DNA from: Hymenobacter jeollabukensis
GTDB lineage: Bacteria; Bacteroidota; Bacteroidia; Cytophagales; Hymenobacteraceae
DNA: 64,000 bases
Direction of reading: 5' to 3'
Assembly (NCBI RefSeq): GCF_005771675.1
Contig: NZ_VAJM01000001.1
Location: 868,001 to 932,000 of the forward strand
Part shown: positions 41,279 through 50,358 of the stretch, one piece after another
How positions within the stretch are numbered: the first letter of the stretch is position 1
How the letters are laid out: each line of letters begins with the position of its first letter
Position numbers and translations under genes: made by a program
Notes under the pieces: generated by a model
The model's database searches: none
What the model saw: only the letters and a program-made list of their open reading frames with translations
What the model was told of the DNA's origin: nothing

Positions 41279-41308
41279 CGTAGCACGAACTGCAAAGTTC
41301 GCGCTACG
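41279..41308. repeat. Hairpin repeat between GH115 and GH10 genes
   Basis: CGTAGCACGAACT (41279-41291) pairs with AGTTCGCGCTACG (41296-41308) with one mismatch and a 4-nt loop. It may stabilise or separate the two messages. I believe similar hairpins occur in other Hymenobacter genomes, but this is from memory. Confidence 0.5.
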
Positions 41309-41320
41309 ACACAGGCGGTT

Positions 41321-42424
41321 CTAGAAACTCACCACCGCCTGAAAGGCCTTTTTCGGCTTCAGCTGCTGGTCGAAGAGCAGCGGGTAGTTTTTGCGGCCGG
41401 CCACGGGGTAGGTATCCAGCCAGCTGTAGCGGTCCGACACGTTCCAGAACGTGACGCCGGTGAGCACCTTGCGGTAGTCGCGGAACACGCGGAAGAACAT
41501 CCGGTACTGCTCGGCCTGCTTCTGCTCCAGCTCCGGCGTATAGGCATCCGACTCGCCCGGGCGCTTGGCGCGGCGCTCCTTTTCCCAGGGGTAGATGGAC
41601 ACGTCCAGCTCGGTAATCTGCACCTTCAGCCCCAGCGAGGCGTACCGCTCGATGGCCGCGCGCAGCTCCGGTTCGGTGGGTTCCTGCAAGGACCAGTGCC
41701 CCTGCAGCCCCACCGCGTGAATGGGCACCTTGGCGTCGACGAGCTGCTTGAGCAGCTTGTACACCCGCTCGCGCTTCTCGGGCCGCTCGGTGTTGTAGTC
41801 GTTGTAGAAGAGCACCGCGTCGGGGTCGGCCTCGTGGGCGTACTCGAAAGCCTTGGCAATGAACTCGGGCCCGCAGATCTGCAGCCACTCCGAGTTGCGC
41901 AGAAACTCCTGCGGGTTGTCGGCAATAGCTTCATTGACCACGTCCCAGGCGTAAATCTTGCCCTTGTAGCGCTTCACCACAGTGAAAATGTGGTCGTGCA
42001 GGCGCTTGAGCAGCACTTCTTTGCTGACCTGCTTGCCCTGCGCGTCCTTAAACAGCCATTTGGGCGTCTGTTCGTGCCAGAGCAGGTTGTGGCCGCGTAC
42101 CCGCAGCTGATTGGCCTGGGCGAAGCTCACGATGGCGTCGGCGTCGCGCCAGAAGTAGCGGTTTTCCTCCGGGTGAATCGGGCCCATTTTCATGGCATTT
42201 TCCGGCGTCACGCTGTTGAACTGCGCCTTGATGAGCGCGGCCTCTTCGCCCTGCAAGGACTGCGGCCCCACGGCCACCCCGACGGGGAAATAGTCTTTGT
42301 AGTAGTCTTTCAGGCCTTTGTCGGCTGCGGAGTGTTGGCTGCTGAGCAGCGCGGTGCTGCCCAGTAACAGGCCAGCCATCAGCAGGCGGTGGCCGAGGTG
42401 AGCGGGCAGATTAATCTTGGTCAT
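41321..42424 (-). CDS. GH10 endo-beta-1,4-xylanase
   Basis: A 367-residue single-domain xylanase. The acid/base is E165 in WDVVNEA and the nucleophile E272 in VQITELDVS. VTPENAMKMGPIHP (72-85) and RVRGHNLLWHEQTPKW (108-123) are the conserved GH10 substrate-binding segments. An N-terminal signal peptide (MAGLLLGSTALLSSQHSA) without a sorting tail suggests a periplasmic enzyme that trims imported xylo-oligosaccharides, in contrast to the larger exported GH10 at 45705. ATG at 42424 chosen for the signal peptide. Confidence 0.94.
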   Translation of the reverse strand: MTKINLPAHLGHRLLMAGLLLGSTALLSSQHSAADKGLKDYYKDYFPVGVAVGPQSLQGEEAALIKAQFNSVTPENAMKMGPIHPEENRYFWRDADAIVSFAQANQLRVRGHNLLWHEQTPKWLFKDAQGKQVSKEVLLKRLHDHIFTVVKRYKGKIYAWDVVNEAIADNPQEFLRNSEWLQICGPEFIAKAFEYAHEADPDAVLFYNDYNTERPEKRERVYKLLKQLVDAKVPIHAVGLQGHWSLQEPTEPELRAAIERYASLGLKVQITELDVSIYPWEKERRAKRPGESDAYTPELEQKQAEQYRMFFRVFRDYRKVLTGVTFWNVSDRYSWLDTYPVAGRKNYPLLFDQQLKPKKAFQAVVSF

Positions 42425-42438
42425 GGGACGAAAAAAGA

Positions 42439-42469
42439 ACGTCATGCTGAGCTTGTCGAAGCATGACGT
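42439..42469. repeat. Short copy of the dispersed GTCATGCT repeat
   Basis: ACGTCATGCT (42439-42448) and AGCATGACGT (42460-42469) form a 10-bp stem with an 11-nt loop. Bases 42441-42461 equal 16442-16462. It fills most of the gap between the GH51 and GH10 genes. Confidence 0.65.
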
Positions 42470-42490
42470 GCTAGAGAAATTGCGCAAGAA

Positions 42491-44248
42491 TCAGGAGCCG
42501 GTTTTGCCCGTAGGCGTCAGCTCCAATACCACCACCGATTTGGCCGGCAGCGTCACCACGAGCTGGTCGCCGTGCTTTTTGGCGCCCTTGAAGTCGGCCA
42601 ACTGCACGGCGTTGGGCTTGTCAAACGAGTTGTAGTCGCTGACCTTGGCCGAGGTCAGGATGCGGCCGCTCACGGCCTTCCAGCTGATGCCGGGCAAGGT
42701 TGTTTGCAGCGTCAGGGCCTGGTTGGGGTTGAGATTGACCAGCGAGATGTGCACCGCGCCGCTTTTGTCGCGGGAGGCCGAGGCGTTCAGGGCGGGGATT
42801 TTCTCGCCGCCGAGCTCGTACTCGGGGCTCTGAAACTGCACGGGCAGCCACTCCGCGTCCTGGTGCACCTGGTAGAGGTCGAAGACGTGGTAGGTGGGCG
42901 TGAGTAGCATCTTTTCCTTGTCGGTCAGGATGAGCGCCTGCAGCACGTTCACGGCCTGGGCGAGGTTAGCGCCGCGCACCCGGTCGCAGTGGTTGTTGAA
43001 GATGTTGAGCGTGGTGCCGGCCACTAGGGCGTCGCGCAGGGAGTTTTGCTGGTACAGGAAGCCGGGGTTGGTGCCCGGCTCCACGTCGGTCCACACGCCC
43101 CACTCGTCCACCAGCAGCGCCACCTGCTTTTTGGGGTCGTACTTATCCATGATGGCCGCGTGCTTGGCCACGATGGCGTCCATGCGCAGGCAGTTGCGCA
43201 CCGTGCTGAAGTACTCCGCTTCGCCGAAGCCGGTGGCGGGGCCTTTCTTGCCCCAGTCGCCGGTCGGCAGCGTGTACTGGTGCAGCGTGAGGCCCCACAT
43301 CATGCCCAGCGGGATGTTCTTCATGCACGTCTCCGTCCAGGCCGGGTCGTCGCCGTTGGCCCCGCTCACGATGCGCTTGAGGGGCGGGGAGCCGGGGTAG
43401 TTGTGGGCGAAGGTGGCGTAGCGCTTGTACACGTCGGTGTAGTAAGCGGGCGTCATGTTGCCGCCGCAGCCCCAGCTTTCGTTGCCGATGCCCCACATGG
43501 TCACGCCGTACGGCTCAGCATGGCCGTTCTGGCGGCGCTGCTGGGTGAGCGGGGTGTCGGCGTTGGAGTTCAGGTACTCCATCCAGTTGGCCATTTCCTG
43601 CACCGTGCCGCTGCCCACGTTGGCCGCCAGGTAGGGCTCGGCGCCGAGCAGCTGGCACAGCTCCAGAAACTCGTGCGTGCCGAAGCTATTATCCTCCACC
43701 GCGTCGCCCCACCAGGTGTTGATGGTGCGCGGGCGCTGGGCCGTGGGCCCCACCCCGTCGCGCCAGTGGTAGGCGTCGGCAAAGCAGCCGCCGGGCCAGC
43801 GCAGGTTGGCCACCTTGATTTTGCGCAGCGCCTCCACGATATCCAGCCGGATGCGGCCCTGCTTGGGCACGTTCAGCCCCGGGTCGGCCCAGAAGCCGTC
43901 GTACACGCAGCGGCCCAGGTGCTCGGCGAAGTGCCCGTAGATGTGCTTGCTGATGGTGGTTTTGGCGGCCGGCGCGGGCTGCACCGTCAGCTGCACGGGC
44001 TGCTGCGCCAGGGCCGCGGTGGCCGTCAGCGTCAGCAGCGCCAGGGCGGCGACGAGCCCGCGCAGGCGTGAAGCCTCACCCCCCGGCCCCCTCTCCAAAA
44101 GAGAGGGGGAGCCAGACGTCAGGGCTTGGGGGCGGCGCGGGGCCTGCGGCCGAGCAGATAAGCCGGGGCCCCGCACCGCCTCTGGTCCTGGGTTGACTAC
44201 GCTTCCTCGCTCGCAACTACGGAAGCCGGGGAATGAGATTCGCAGCAC
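42491..44248 (-). CDS. GH51 alpha-L-arabinofuranosidase, start uncertain
   Basis: A retaining enzyme that removes arabinose side chains from arabinoxylan. The catalytic domain has FAEHLGRCVYDGFW, NLRWPGGCFADAYHWRDGVGP, the acid/base in MWGIGNESWGCGG and the nucleophile in LLVDEWGVWTD. The C-terminal beta domain ends in LPAKSVVVLELTP. The open frame begins with GTG at 44248, three bases after the xylA stop, giving 585 residues. The hydrophobic signal segment (LRGLVAALALLTLTATAALA) does not begin until about residue 63. The intervening codons run through a hairpin repeat (44071-44112), so either a later non-ATG start is used or the repeat has disturbed the N-terminus. Confidence 0.88.
   Translation of the reverse strand: MLRISFPGFRSCERGSVVNPGPEAVRGPGLSARPQAPRRPQALTSGSPSLLERGPGGEASRLRGLVAALALLTLTATAALAQQPVQLTVQPAPAAKTTISKHIYGHFAEHLGRCVYDGFWADPGLNVPKQGRIRLDIVEALRKIKVANLRWPGGCFADAYHWRDGVGPTAQRPRTINTWWGDAVEDNSFGTHEFLELCQLLGAEPYLAANVGSGTVQEMANWMEYLNSNADTPLTQQRRQNGHAEPYGVTMWGIGNESWGCGGNMTPAYYTDVYKRYATFAHNYPGSPPLKRIVSGANGDDPAWTETCMKNIPLGMMWGLTLHQYTLPTGDWGKKGPATGFGEAEYFSTVRNCLRMDAIVAKHAAIMDKYDPKKQVALLVDEWGVWTDVEPGTNPGFLYQQNSLRDALVAGTTLNIFNNHCDRVRGANLAQAVNVLQALILTDKEKMLLTPTYHVFDLYQVHQDAEWLPVQFQSPEYELGGEKIPALNASASRDKSGAVHISLVNLNPNQALTLQTTLPGISWKAVSGRILTSAKVSDYNSFDKPNAVQLADFKGAKKHGDQLVVTLPAKSVVVLELTPTGKTGS
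44071..44112. repeat. CCCCTCTCC/GGAGAGGGG hairpin repeat inside the GH51 leader
   Basis: CCCCCTCTC (44088-44096) pairs with GAGAGGGGG (44101-44109) around a short AAAA-containing loop, preceded by CCTCACCCCCCGG. Sequences of this design are common intergenic repeats in several bacterial genomes, as far as I recall. Here it lies in the open reading frame before the GH51 signal peptide. Confidence 0.55.
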
Positions 44249-44251
44249 TGG

Positions 44252-45583
44252 TTAAATGTATTGGTTGATGATGTTTTCCAGCCACTCCTGCTTGCCGCTG
44301 CGCGGCGTCGGCTCGCCGTGCGCGTGGGCAATGCGGCGCAGATCTTCCAGGGTCAGCTGGCCTTTTTCAAATGCCGCGCCGTCGCCCGCGTCGAAGGAGG
44401 CGTAGCGCTGCTGGCGGAACTGGCGGTAGGGCGACTTTTCCAGGATGTCGTTGGCCACCACCAGGGCGCGGGCAAAGGCATCCATGCCGCCGATGTGGGC
44501 AATGAAAATGTCCTCCAGGTCGGTGCTATTGCGGCGGGTTTTGGCGTCGAAGTTGATGCCGCCGTGCTTGAACCCGCCGTGCTCCAGGATGATGAGCATG
44601 GATTCGGTCAGCTCGTTCAGGTTCACCGGAAACTGGTCGGTGTCCCAGCCGTTCTGGTAGTCGCCGCGGTTGGCGTCCATCGAGCCCAGCATATCGGCGT
44701 CGGCGGCCACCTGCAGCTCGTGCTGGAAGGTGTGGCCGGCCAGCGTGGCGTGGTTCACCTCCAGGTTCAGCATGAAGTCGTCCTGCAGGCCGTACTCCTT
44801 GAGGAAGCCGATGACGGTGGCCGCGTCGAAATCGTACTGGTGCTTGGTGGGCTCGGCCGGCTTGGGCTCGATGAAAAACTTGCCGGTGAAGCCCTGCTTG
44901 CGGGCGTAGTCGCGGGCCATGGTCAGGAAGCGGCCCATGTGCGCCAGCTCGCGCTTCATGTCGGTGTTGAGCAGGGTCATGTAGCCTTCGCGCCCGCCCC
45001 AGAACACGTAGTTCTCCCCGCCCAGCGCGATGGTCGCGTCCAGGGCGTTGAGCACCTGCGTGCCGGCGTGGGCCAGCACCTGAAAGTCGGGGTTGGTGCT
45101 GGCGCCGTTCATGTAGCGCGGGTTCGAAAACACGTTGGCCGTGCCCCAGAGCAGCTTCACGCCCGTTTCCTGCTGCTTCTGCCGGGCGTAGTCCACGATG
45201 GCGGCCAGGTTGCTTTCGTACTCGCGCAGCGAGGCGCCCTCGTCCACCAGGTCCACGTCGTGGAAGCAGTAGTAGGGCGTGCCGATTTTGGTGAAGAACT
45301 CGAAGGCGGCGTCCATTTTGTCCTGGGCGCGGCCGAGGATGTCGGCGTGCTGGTCCCAGGCAAACTGCTTGGTGCCGGGGCCGAACGGGTCGCCGCCGGT
45401 GCCCACGAAGGTGTGCCAGTAGGCCGTGGCGAAGCGCAGGTGCTCCTTCATCGTCTTGCCGGCCACGACGCGCGACTCGTCGTACCACTTAAAAGCCAGC
45501 GGGTTGTCCGACTCGCGGCCTTCGAACTGGATCGGCGCAATGCCCTTGAAATACTCGGTTTGGGAAAGCGTGCTCAGCGCCAT
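44252..45583 (-). CDS. xylA: Xylose isomerase
   Basis: A 443-residue class II xylose isomerase that converts D-xylose to D-xylulose in the cytoplasm. H108 and D111 in [10 protein letters not shown] are the catalytic His-Asp pair. [24 protein letters not shown] and [17 protein letters not shown] provide the two divalent metal sites. The ATG at 45583 gives the standard start (SQTEYFKGI); a longer frame upstream is not family-like. No xylulokinase gene is in the window, so the next step must be encoded elsewhere. Confidence 0.97.
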   Translation of the reverse strand: MALSTLSQTEYFKGIAPIQFEGRESDNPLAFKWYDESRVVAGKTMKEHLRFATAYWHTFVGTGGDPFGPGTKQFAWDQHADILGRAQDKMDAAFEFFTKIGTPYYCFHDVDLVDEGASLREYESNLAAIVDYARQKQQETGVKLLWGTANVFSNPRYMNGASTNPDFQVLAHAGTQVLNALDATIALGGENYVFWGGREGYMTLLNTDMKRELAHMGRFLTMARDYARKQGFTGKFFIEPKPAEPTKHQYDFDAATVIGFLKEYGLQDDFMLNLEVNHATLAGHTFQHELQVAADADMLGSMDANRGDYQNGWDTDQFPVNLNELTESMLIILEHGGFKHGGINFDAKTRRNSTDLEDIFIAHIGGMDAFARALVVANDILEKSPYRQFRQQRYASFDAGDGAAFEKGQLTLEDLRRIAHAHGEPTPRSGKQEWLENIINQYI

Positions 45584-45633
45584 GATGAGGTAAGAAAAAA
45601 GGGTGTTAGGTAATGCTTGGTCAGGTTCCCGGA

Positions 45634-45679
45634 GCCGGCGGCGGGCCGCCGCACTCACCTTCGGCGGGCAGCCGCCGGC
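45634..45679. terminator. GC-rich hairpin after the exported GH10 gene
   Basis: GCCGGCGGC (45634-45642) pairs with GCCGCCGGC (45671-45679), with further inner pairing, in the gap between xylA and the GH10 gene. It may reduce read-through or protect the upstream message. Confidence 0.4.
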
Positions 45680-45704
45680 CCGGAAAGCCCGAAGTTCGGC
45701 GGGG

Positions 45705-47591
45705 TTATTCCACCAGCAGCTTGCTGGTAATCAGGCTGCCGTCCTGCTCGGTGAGCTGCACCACGTAGAGGCCGCGGGCCAACTGGAGCTGCAAATCCAC
45801 CGCCGGCTGCTGGCGCAGGGCCTGCTGGTGCACGGTGCGCCCCAGCCGGTCGACGATGCGCAGCTGCGTGATAGTCTGGGTGCCGGTCAGGCTGAAGCGG
45901 CCGTCGGCCGTGGGGTTCGGAAACAGGCGCACGGTGGTTTCCTGGCCGTTTTTGACCTTCAGCACGGTGGTGCGCACGTAATTCTGCAGCCACACGAAGG
46001 CCGTGCGCTCGGTGTTGTCGGCGTTGGCCAGGTAGGCGCCCTGGGCAGTGCGCCAGTGGCCGGGACGGTAGCCCCAGAGGGTGATGCCCTTCACGCCCGG
46101 GTGCGTCCACAAGGTGGGGAAGATGCGCTGGTACTCGGCCAGCTGAATGGCGTCGTCGAGGTTGCTGCTCGCGTCCACGCCGTCGATGTCCAGCTCGGTG
46201 ATGTAGAGCGGCTTGCCGGCCGAGGCCAGGGTGGTCAGATTGGCCGCCAGCGTGGTGGCCGGGATGCCACGCGTCTCAAACGCGTGGCCCTGAATGCCCA
46301 CGCCGTCCACCAGGTTGCGGGCCGTGAGCAGGTTGATCAGCGTGAGGTAGCGCTGGGCGTTGGTCGTGTTGGTGATGACGCCGTAGTCATTGATCATCAG
46401 CTGGGCGTTGGGGAAGTACTGCCGCGCCAGCGTGAACGAGGTGATGACCCAGTCCCAGCCGGTGGCGCCGGCCCCGCCGAGGGCGTTGTAGTAGTTGCCG
46501 GCGCCGCTGCCGGGCGTGTTCGGCCCGTTGTTGCCGGTCGAGCCGTTGAGCGGCAAGTCGTTCAGCGCCTCGTTCACCACTTCGATCTGCGCAATGTTGG
46601 GGTAGCGCTGGGCCACGGCCTGAAACCACTGGTTGATTTCGGCCAGCTGGTCGGCGTCCGACAGCGTCTCAATCCAGATGGGCTGCTGCGCCCCCCAGAT
46701 CAGCGTGTGCATCTTGAACGGAATGCCGTTGCGCTGGGCCAGGGCGTAGGTCGAGTCCAGCTCGGCCCAGTTCATCTGGTTGCGGGTGCCTTCCACCGAG
46801 CCCCATTTGCCCGCGTTTTCGGGCGTCACCTGGTTGAAGTACTTGTTGAAAAACGGCTTCTGCGGGGTGCTCCACACCCCGCCCAGGTACTTGGGCTTGC
46901 CCTGGGCCATCGGCGGGCCGCTGGGCGTGAAGGTGACGGGCGGCGTGGTCGAGCCCTGCTGGCCTGCATCGAGCTGGGCCGGGGTAAAGTAGATGCCGGT
47001 CTGGCCGAACACCAGTTTGTCGATGTCCAGGCCGTCTTCGCGGGCGCCGAGCTGGAAGGTCTGCGTCAGCGCCCCGGCGGCCACGGTGAAGCTGACGGGC
47101 GCTTCCCCGCCGTTGAACTTGGAAAGATTCAGCCACTTCCACACGCCCGTGCCCGCGCCGCCGGCCCCGTCCACGGCCACGTTGCCGGCGGTGCTGGCGT
47201 AGCCCACCGCGTTCAGGTTGTTGACGGTAATCCAGTTCGTGTCGTCGGCGGGCAGCTTCGTACCGAAGCCGTTGGCGTAGTAAAAGCTGTCGTCGTTGGC
47301 CCCGGCCGGCCCCACGCGCACCCGGGCGTAGAGGTCGTAAGAGCCCGCGCCGGGAAACGTCACGGAGTAGTTAATCACGCGCGCCGCCGTGCCGGGGTTC
47401 TGGGCGTTGATGGTGGCCGTGGGCGTGATGGTCACGTACTGCACCCCGCTGGCCGTCTGGCTCAGCCAGTCGGTGCCCAGCGTGCCGCCTTCGGCCTGCT
47501 GAATCACGGGCGCGTTTTGGGCCTGCGCAGTTTGGGTGCCCAGGCTCAGCAACCCGAGCAGGCCCAGCAGTAAAGTAGTGTTTCGGTTCAT
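45705..47591 (-). CDS. Secreted GH10 xylanase with N-terminal carbohydrate-binding-like domain and type IX sorting tail
   Basis: A 628-residue exported xylanase. A signal peptide (1-24) is followed by a beta-sandwich of about 170 residues (26-200; [26 protein letters not shown], and [19 protein letters not shown] near its end), which looks like a CBM6/CBM35-type module. The GH10 domain covers about 225-545 with acid/base E341 in EVVNEAL and nucleophile E466 in YITELDID. The last 80 residues ([15 protein letters not shown]...GLYVVQL) form a type IX secretion sorting domain, so the enzyme is probably released or anchored on the cell surface for the first cuts of xylan. Confidence 0.94.
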   Translation of the reverse strand: MNRNTTLLLGLLGLLSLGTQTAQAQNAPVIQQAEGGTLGTDWLSQTASGVQYVTITPTATINAQNPGTAARVINYSVTFPGAGSYDLYARVRVGPAGANDDSFYYANGFGTKLPADDTNWITVNNLNAVGYASTAGNVAVDGAGGAGTGVWKWLNLSKFNGGEAPVSFTVAAGALTQTFQLGAREDGLDIDKLVFGQTGIYFTPAQLDAGQQGSTTPPVTFTPSGPPMAQGKPKYLGGVWSTPQKPFFNKYFNQVTPENAGKWGSVEGTRNQMNWAELDSTYALAQRNGIPFKMHTLIWGAQQPIWIETLSDADQLAEINQWFQAVAQRYPNIAQIEVVNEALNDLPLNGSTGNNGPNTPGSGAGNYYNALGGAGATGWDWVITSFTLARQYFPNAQLMINDYGVITNTTNAQRYLTLINLLTARNLVDGVGIQGHAFETRGIPATTLAANLTTLASAGKPLYITELDIDGVDASSNLDDAIQLAEYQRIFPTLWTHPGVKGITLWGYRPGHWRTAQGAYLANADNTERTAFVWLQNYVRTTVLKVKNGQETTVRLFPNPTADGRFSLTGTQTITQLRIVDRLGRTVHQQALRQQPAVDLQLQLARGLYVVQLTEQDGSLITSKLLVE

Positions 47592-47697
47592 ATATGGTGT
47601 TGGGGATGCGGGCCGTAGGGCCCCGGTGGCAGTAGATTCGGAGGATAATTGCGGAGCGGCCCGGATGGGTTTAGCCCGCAGAAGGCGCGGAGGCCGA

Positions 47698-49911
47698 CTA
47701 TTTCACAGCCAGCTGGGCCGTAGCCGGCGCGGCGGCCCCCAATTGCTGACTGCGGGCCGAGGGCAACGAGCCGCCCACGGCCACCGTCACCGGCCCCGAG
47801 GGCGCCACGCTGCGGCCCTGATCATCGATGCGGGCCAGCTGCTCGGGCGTGAGGGTGAAGCGCAGCGTCTGGCTGGCGCCGGGGGCCAGCTGCACGCGGC
47901 GGAAGCTTTTCAGCGCGTAGAGCGGGGTTTGCTGACCTTTCGGAGCAGTGTGGGTGAGGTAGAGCTGCACCACTTCCTCGCCGGCCATTTTGCCGGTATT
48001 GGTCACGGTGGCTTCCACCTCCACCGGCTTGCCCTTGGCCAGTTTCTTGGGCAGCTTCAGGCCCGAGTACTCAAACTTGGCATAGCTCAGCCCGAAGCCG
48101 AAGGGGTACATCGGCTCGGCCTGCAGGTAGCGGTAGGTGCGCCCGGTCATGCCGTAGGCCTCGTAGGCGGGCAGTTGGTCCAGGCTCTTGGGAAAGGTTA
48201 TCGGCAGCTTGCCCGAGGGCGCGGCCTTGCCGAAGACCAGGTCGGCCACGGCGTTGCCGCCTTCCTCGCCGGGGTACCAGGCCAGCAGCACCGCGTCGGC
48301 CAGCTCGTGCACCTCCTGCAGGTTCATGGGCGAGCCGCCGGTGATGATGGCCACGATGGGCTTCTTGTTGTCCTTGCGCAGCTTGCGCAGGAATTCCAGC
48401 TGGTTGGCGGGCAGGTTGTAGTCGAGCCGGTCGCCGTAGGTCGTGGAGGAAATCGACTCGCCCTCCTCCCCTTCCATCAGCCCGTTGATGCCCAGTACCA
48501 CGAAGGTCGCGTCGGCTTCCTGGGCGGCTTTGGTGGTCCAGTCGATGGGGTTCTGGTTGGGTTTGTCGAGCAAAGTGCCCTGCCGGTACTGCACCTGGCT
48601 GCCGGCCGCCGCCCCGCCCACCAGGCCCTCCAGGATGGTGGTCATGTTGCGGTTCACGCCGTAGTAGTTGCCCAGCAGCGCCTCCAGGTTGCTGGCGTTG
48701 GGCCCGGTCACGAAGTACATCGGCAAGTCGTTGCGCAACGGGAGCACGCCGTTGTTTTTCAGCAGCACCATCGACTTCAGAGCCGCTTCCCGGGCCAGGG
48801 CGCGGTGCTCGGCGCTATTCACCACCGAGGCCGGAATCTTGTCGTAGGGCGAGGCGCCGGCCGGGTCGAACAGGCCCAGGCGGAAGCGGGTGCGCAGCAG
48901 CACGGCCAGGGAGCTGTCGATCTGGGTTTCGGTGACGAGGCCCTTCTGCACGGCTTCGGGCAGGTAGGGGTACACGCTGCCGCAGTTCAGGTTCACGCCC
49001 CGCTTGAGGGCCAGCGCGGCGGCCTCGGCGGGCGTTTTCACCACTTTGTGGCCCTCGTAAAGGTCCACCAGCGCCCAGCAGTCGGACACCACGTGACCCC
49101 GGAACTTCCACTCCTGCCGCAGTACCGTGTTGAGCAGGTACTGGTTGGCGCAGCACGGCTCGCCGTTGGTGGCGTTGTAGGCGCACATCACCGCTTCCAC
49201 CTTCGCCTCCTGCACCAGCGCCTGGAAGGCCGGCAGGTAGGTTTCGCGCAAATCGTGCGGGCTGGCCTGGGCGTTGAACTCGTGGCGCAGCTTTTCGGGT
49301 CCGCTGTGCACGGCGAAGTGCTTGGCGCAGGCCGCCACTTTCAGGTGCTCGGGGTCGGGGCCCTGCAGGCCGCGCACGAAGGCCACCCCCAGCCGCGAGG
49401 TCAGGTAGGGGTCTTCGCCGTAGGTTTCCTGGCCGCGGCCCCAGCGCGGGTCGCGGAAGATGTTCACGTTGGGCGTCCAGAACGTGAGGCCGCTGTAGCG
49501 CAGGCGGTGCCCTTTGGCCACGGCCGTGTTGTACATGGCCCGCGCCTCATCCGAAATGGCCGTCGATACGCGCAGGGCCAGGTCCTCGTCGAAGCTGGCG
49601 CCCAGGCCGATGGCCTGCGGAAACACCGTGGCCTCGCCGGCCCGGCCCACGCCGTGCAGGGCCTCGTTCCACCAGTTGTAGGCCGGCACGTTCAGCCGCT
49701 CGATGGCCTTGCTGTTGTACATCATCTGGTCGGCCTTTTCGGCCAGGGTCAGCTTGCTGATGTAGTCGTTGACGCGGGCGTTGAGCGGCTGGGCCGGGTC
49801 GAGGTAGAGCGGGGCCACGCTGGCGGGGGCCTGGGCCTGCGCGGCCAGTGGCAGCATCAGGGGCAGAGCCAGCAGCGCGGCGGCCAGCGGCAGGAAAGGC
49901 TTGGAATTCAT
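47698..49911 (-). CDS. GH3 beta-xylosidase
   Basis: A 737-residue GH3 enzyme. The nucleophile is D277 in VSDCWAL, and MCAYNATNGEPCCAN (242-256) together with that motif is typical of the beta-xylosidase branch rather than beta-glucosidases. KHFAVHSGPEKLRHEF (197-212) is the conserved loop, and a fibronectin III-like domain closes the protein. A signal peptide (LPLAAALLALPLMLPLAAQAQA) indicates the periplasm. It would convert xylobiose and short xylo-oligosaccharides to xylose for XylA. ATG at 49911 chosen for the signal peptide. Confidence 0.93.
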   Translation of the reverse strand: MNSKPFLPLAAALLALPLMLPLAAQAQAPASVAPLYLDPAQPLNARVNDYISKLTLAEKADQMMYNSKAIERLNVPAYNWWNEALHGVGRAGEATVFPQAIGLGASFDEDLALRVSTAISDEARAMYNTAVAKGHRLRYSGLTFWTPNVNIFRDPRWGRGQETYGEDPYLTSRLGVAFVRGLQGPDPEHLKVAACAKHFAVHSGPEKLRHEFNAQASPHDLRETYLPAFQALVQEAKVEAVMCAYNATNGEPCCANQYLLNTVLRQEWKFRGHVVSDCWALVDLYEGHKVVKTPAEAAALALKRGVNLNCGSVYPYLPEAVQKGLVTETQIDSSLAVLLRTRFRLGLFDPAGASPYDKIPASVVNSAEHRALAREAALKSMVLLKNNGVLPLRNDLPMYFVTGPNASNLEALLGNYYGVNRNMTTILEGLVGGAAAGSQVQYRQGTLLDKPNQNPIDWTTKAAQEADATFVVLGINGLMEGEEGESISSTTYGDRLDYNLPANQLEFLRKLRKDNKKPIVAIITGGSPMNLQEVHELADAVLLAWYPGEEGGNAVADLVFGKAAPSGKLPITFPKSLDQLPAYEAYGMTGRTYRYLQAEPMYPFGFGLSYAKFEYSGLKLPKKLAKGKPVEVEATVTNTGKMAGEEVVQLYLTHTAPKGQQTPLYALKSFRRVQLAPGASQTLRFTLTPEQLARIDDQGRSVAPSGPVTVAVGGSLPSARSQQLGAAAPATAQLAVK

Positions 49912-50052
49912 GGCAAACGGTGAAGAATTCGGCGGCAATGACTACGGCGAGAGTTAAAATCAGCGTGCTTTCGCAGCGGAGGGGCACAGGCTGTTATACC
50001 CGAGCTTGACGCGGCAGCTTGAATCGATAAAGGATCCGGCAGCGGCGGCAAA

Positions 50053-50095
50053 ACCGGCAGCTTCCCCTGTCACTCACCAGGAGGAAGCTGCCGGT
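50053..50095. terminator. 13-bp inverted repeat in the esterase-GH3 gap
   Basis: ACCGGCAGCTTCC (50053-50065) and GGAAGCTGCCGGT (50083-50095) are perfectly complementary with a 17-nt loop. No strong T-run follows on the minus strand. Confidence 0.45.
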
Positions 50096-50296
50096 GTCAG
50101 TCAGAGCCCCACTGACTCTGAGCTGCGCCGCAACCATCGGCACGGGGCACCCAGCGCAGCCGCCGAAAGCAGTGTTTCGGGCGCTGCGCCGCTACATTCC
50201 CCTGTTCCCGCCGCCGCGTGGCGGCAAGTGCGCGGCACCGGGCCGACGAGTTCCCACGCTCGTCGGCTGGTCGGGCGCATCCGTGCCGGGGTTGCT

Positions 50297-50319
50297 ATCC
50301 GGCCCGCAGTGGGCCGGAT
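50297..50319 (-). terminator. Compact hairpin after the acetyl esterase gene
   Basis: ATCCGGCCC (50297-50305) and GGGCCGGAT (50311-50319) form a perfect 9-bp stem, extended by a G-C-type inner pair, with a tiny loop, 40 bp after the esterase stop. It could terminate or pause the transcript. Confidence 0.5.
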
Positions 50320-50358
50320 GCTCGGGGCGCCGCCACATTGAGGCGACGCCGGTAGTTG

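Larger units (their letters stand above)
49912..50358. other. 447-bp gap in the xylan operon
   Basis: No gene is convincing here. The gap contains two hairpins (50053-50095 and 50297-50319) and GC-rich sequence with scattered short inverted repeats. An internal promoter for the GH3 to GH115 genes could lie at its low-coordinate end (about 49915-50030), but no TAnnTTTG match was found. Confidence 0.5.
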
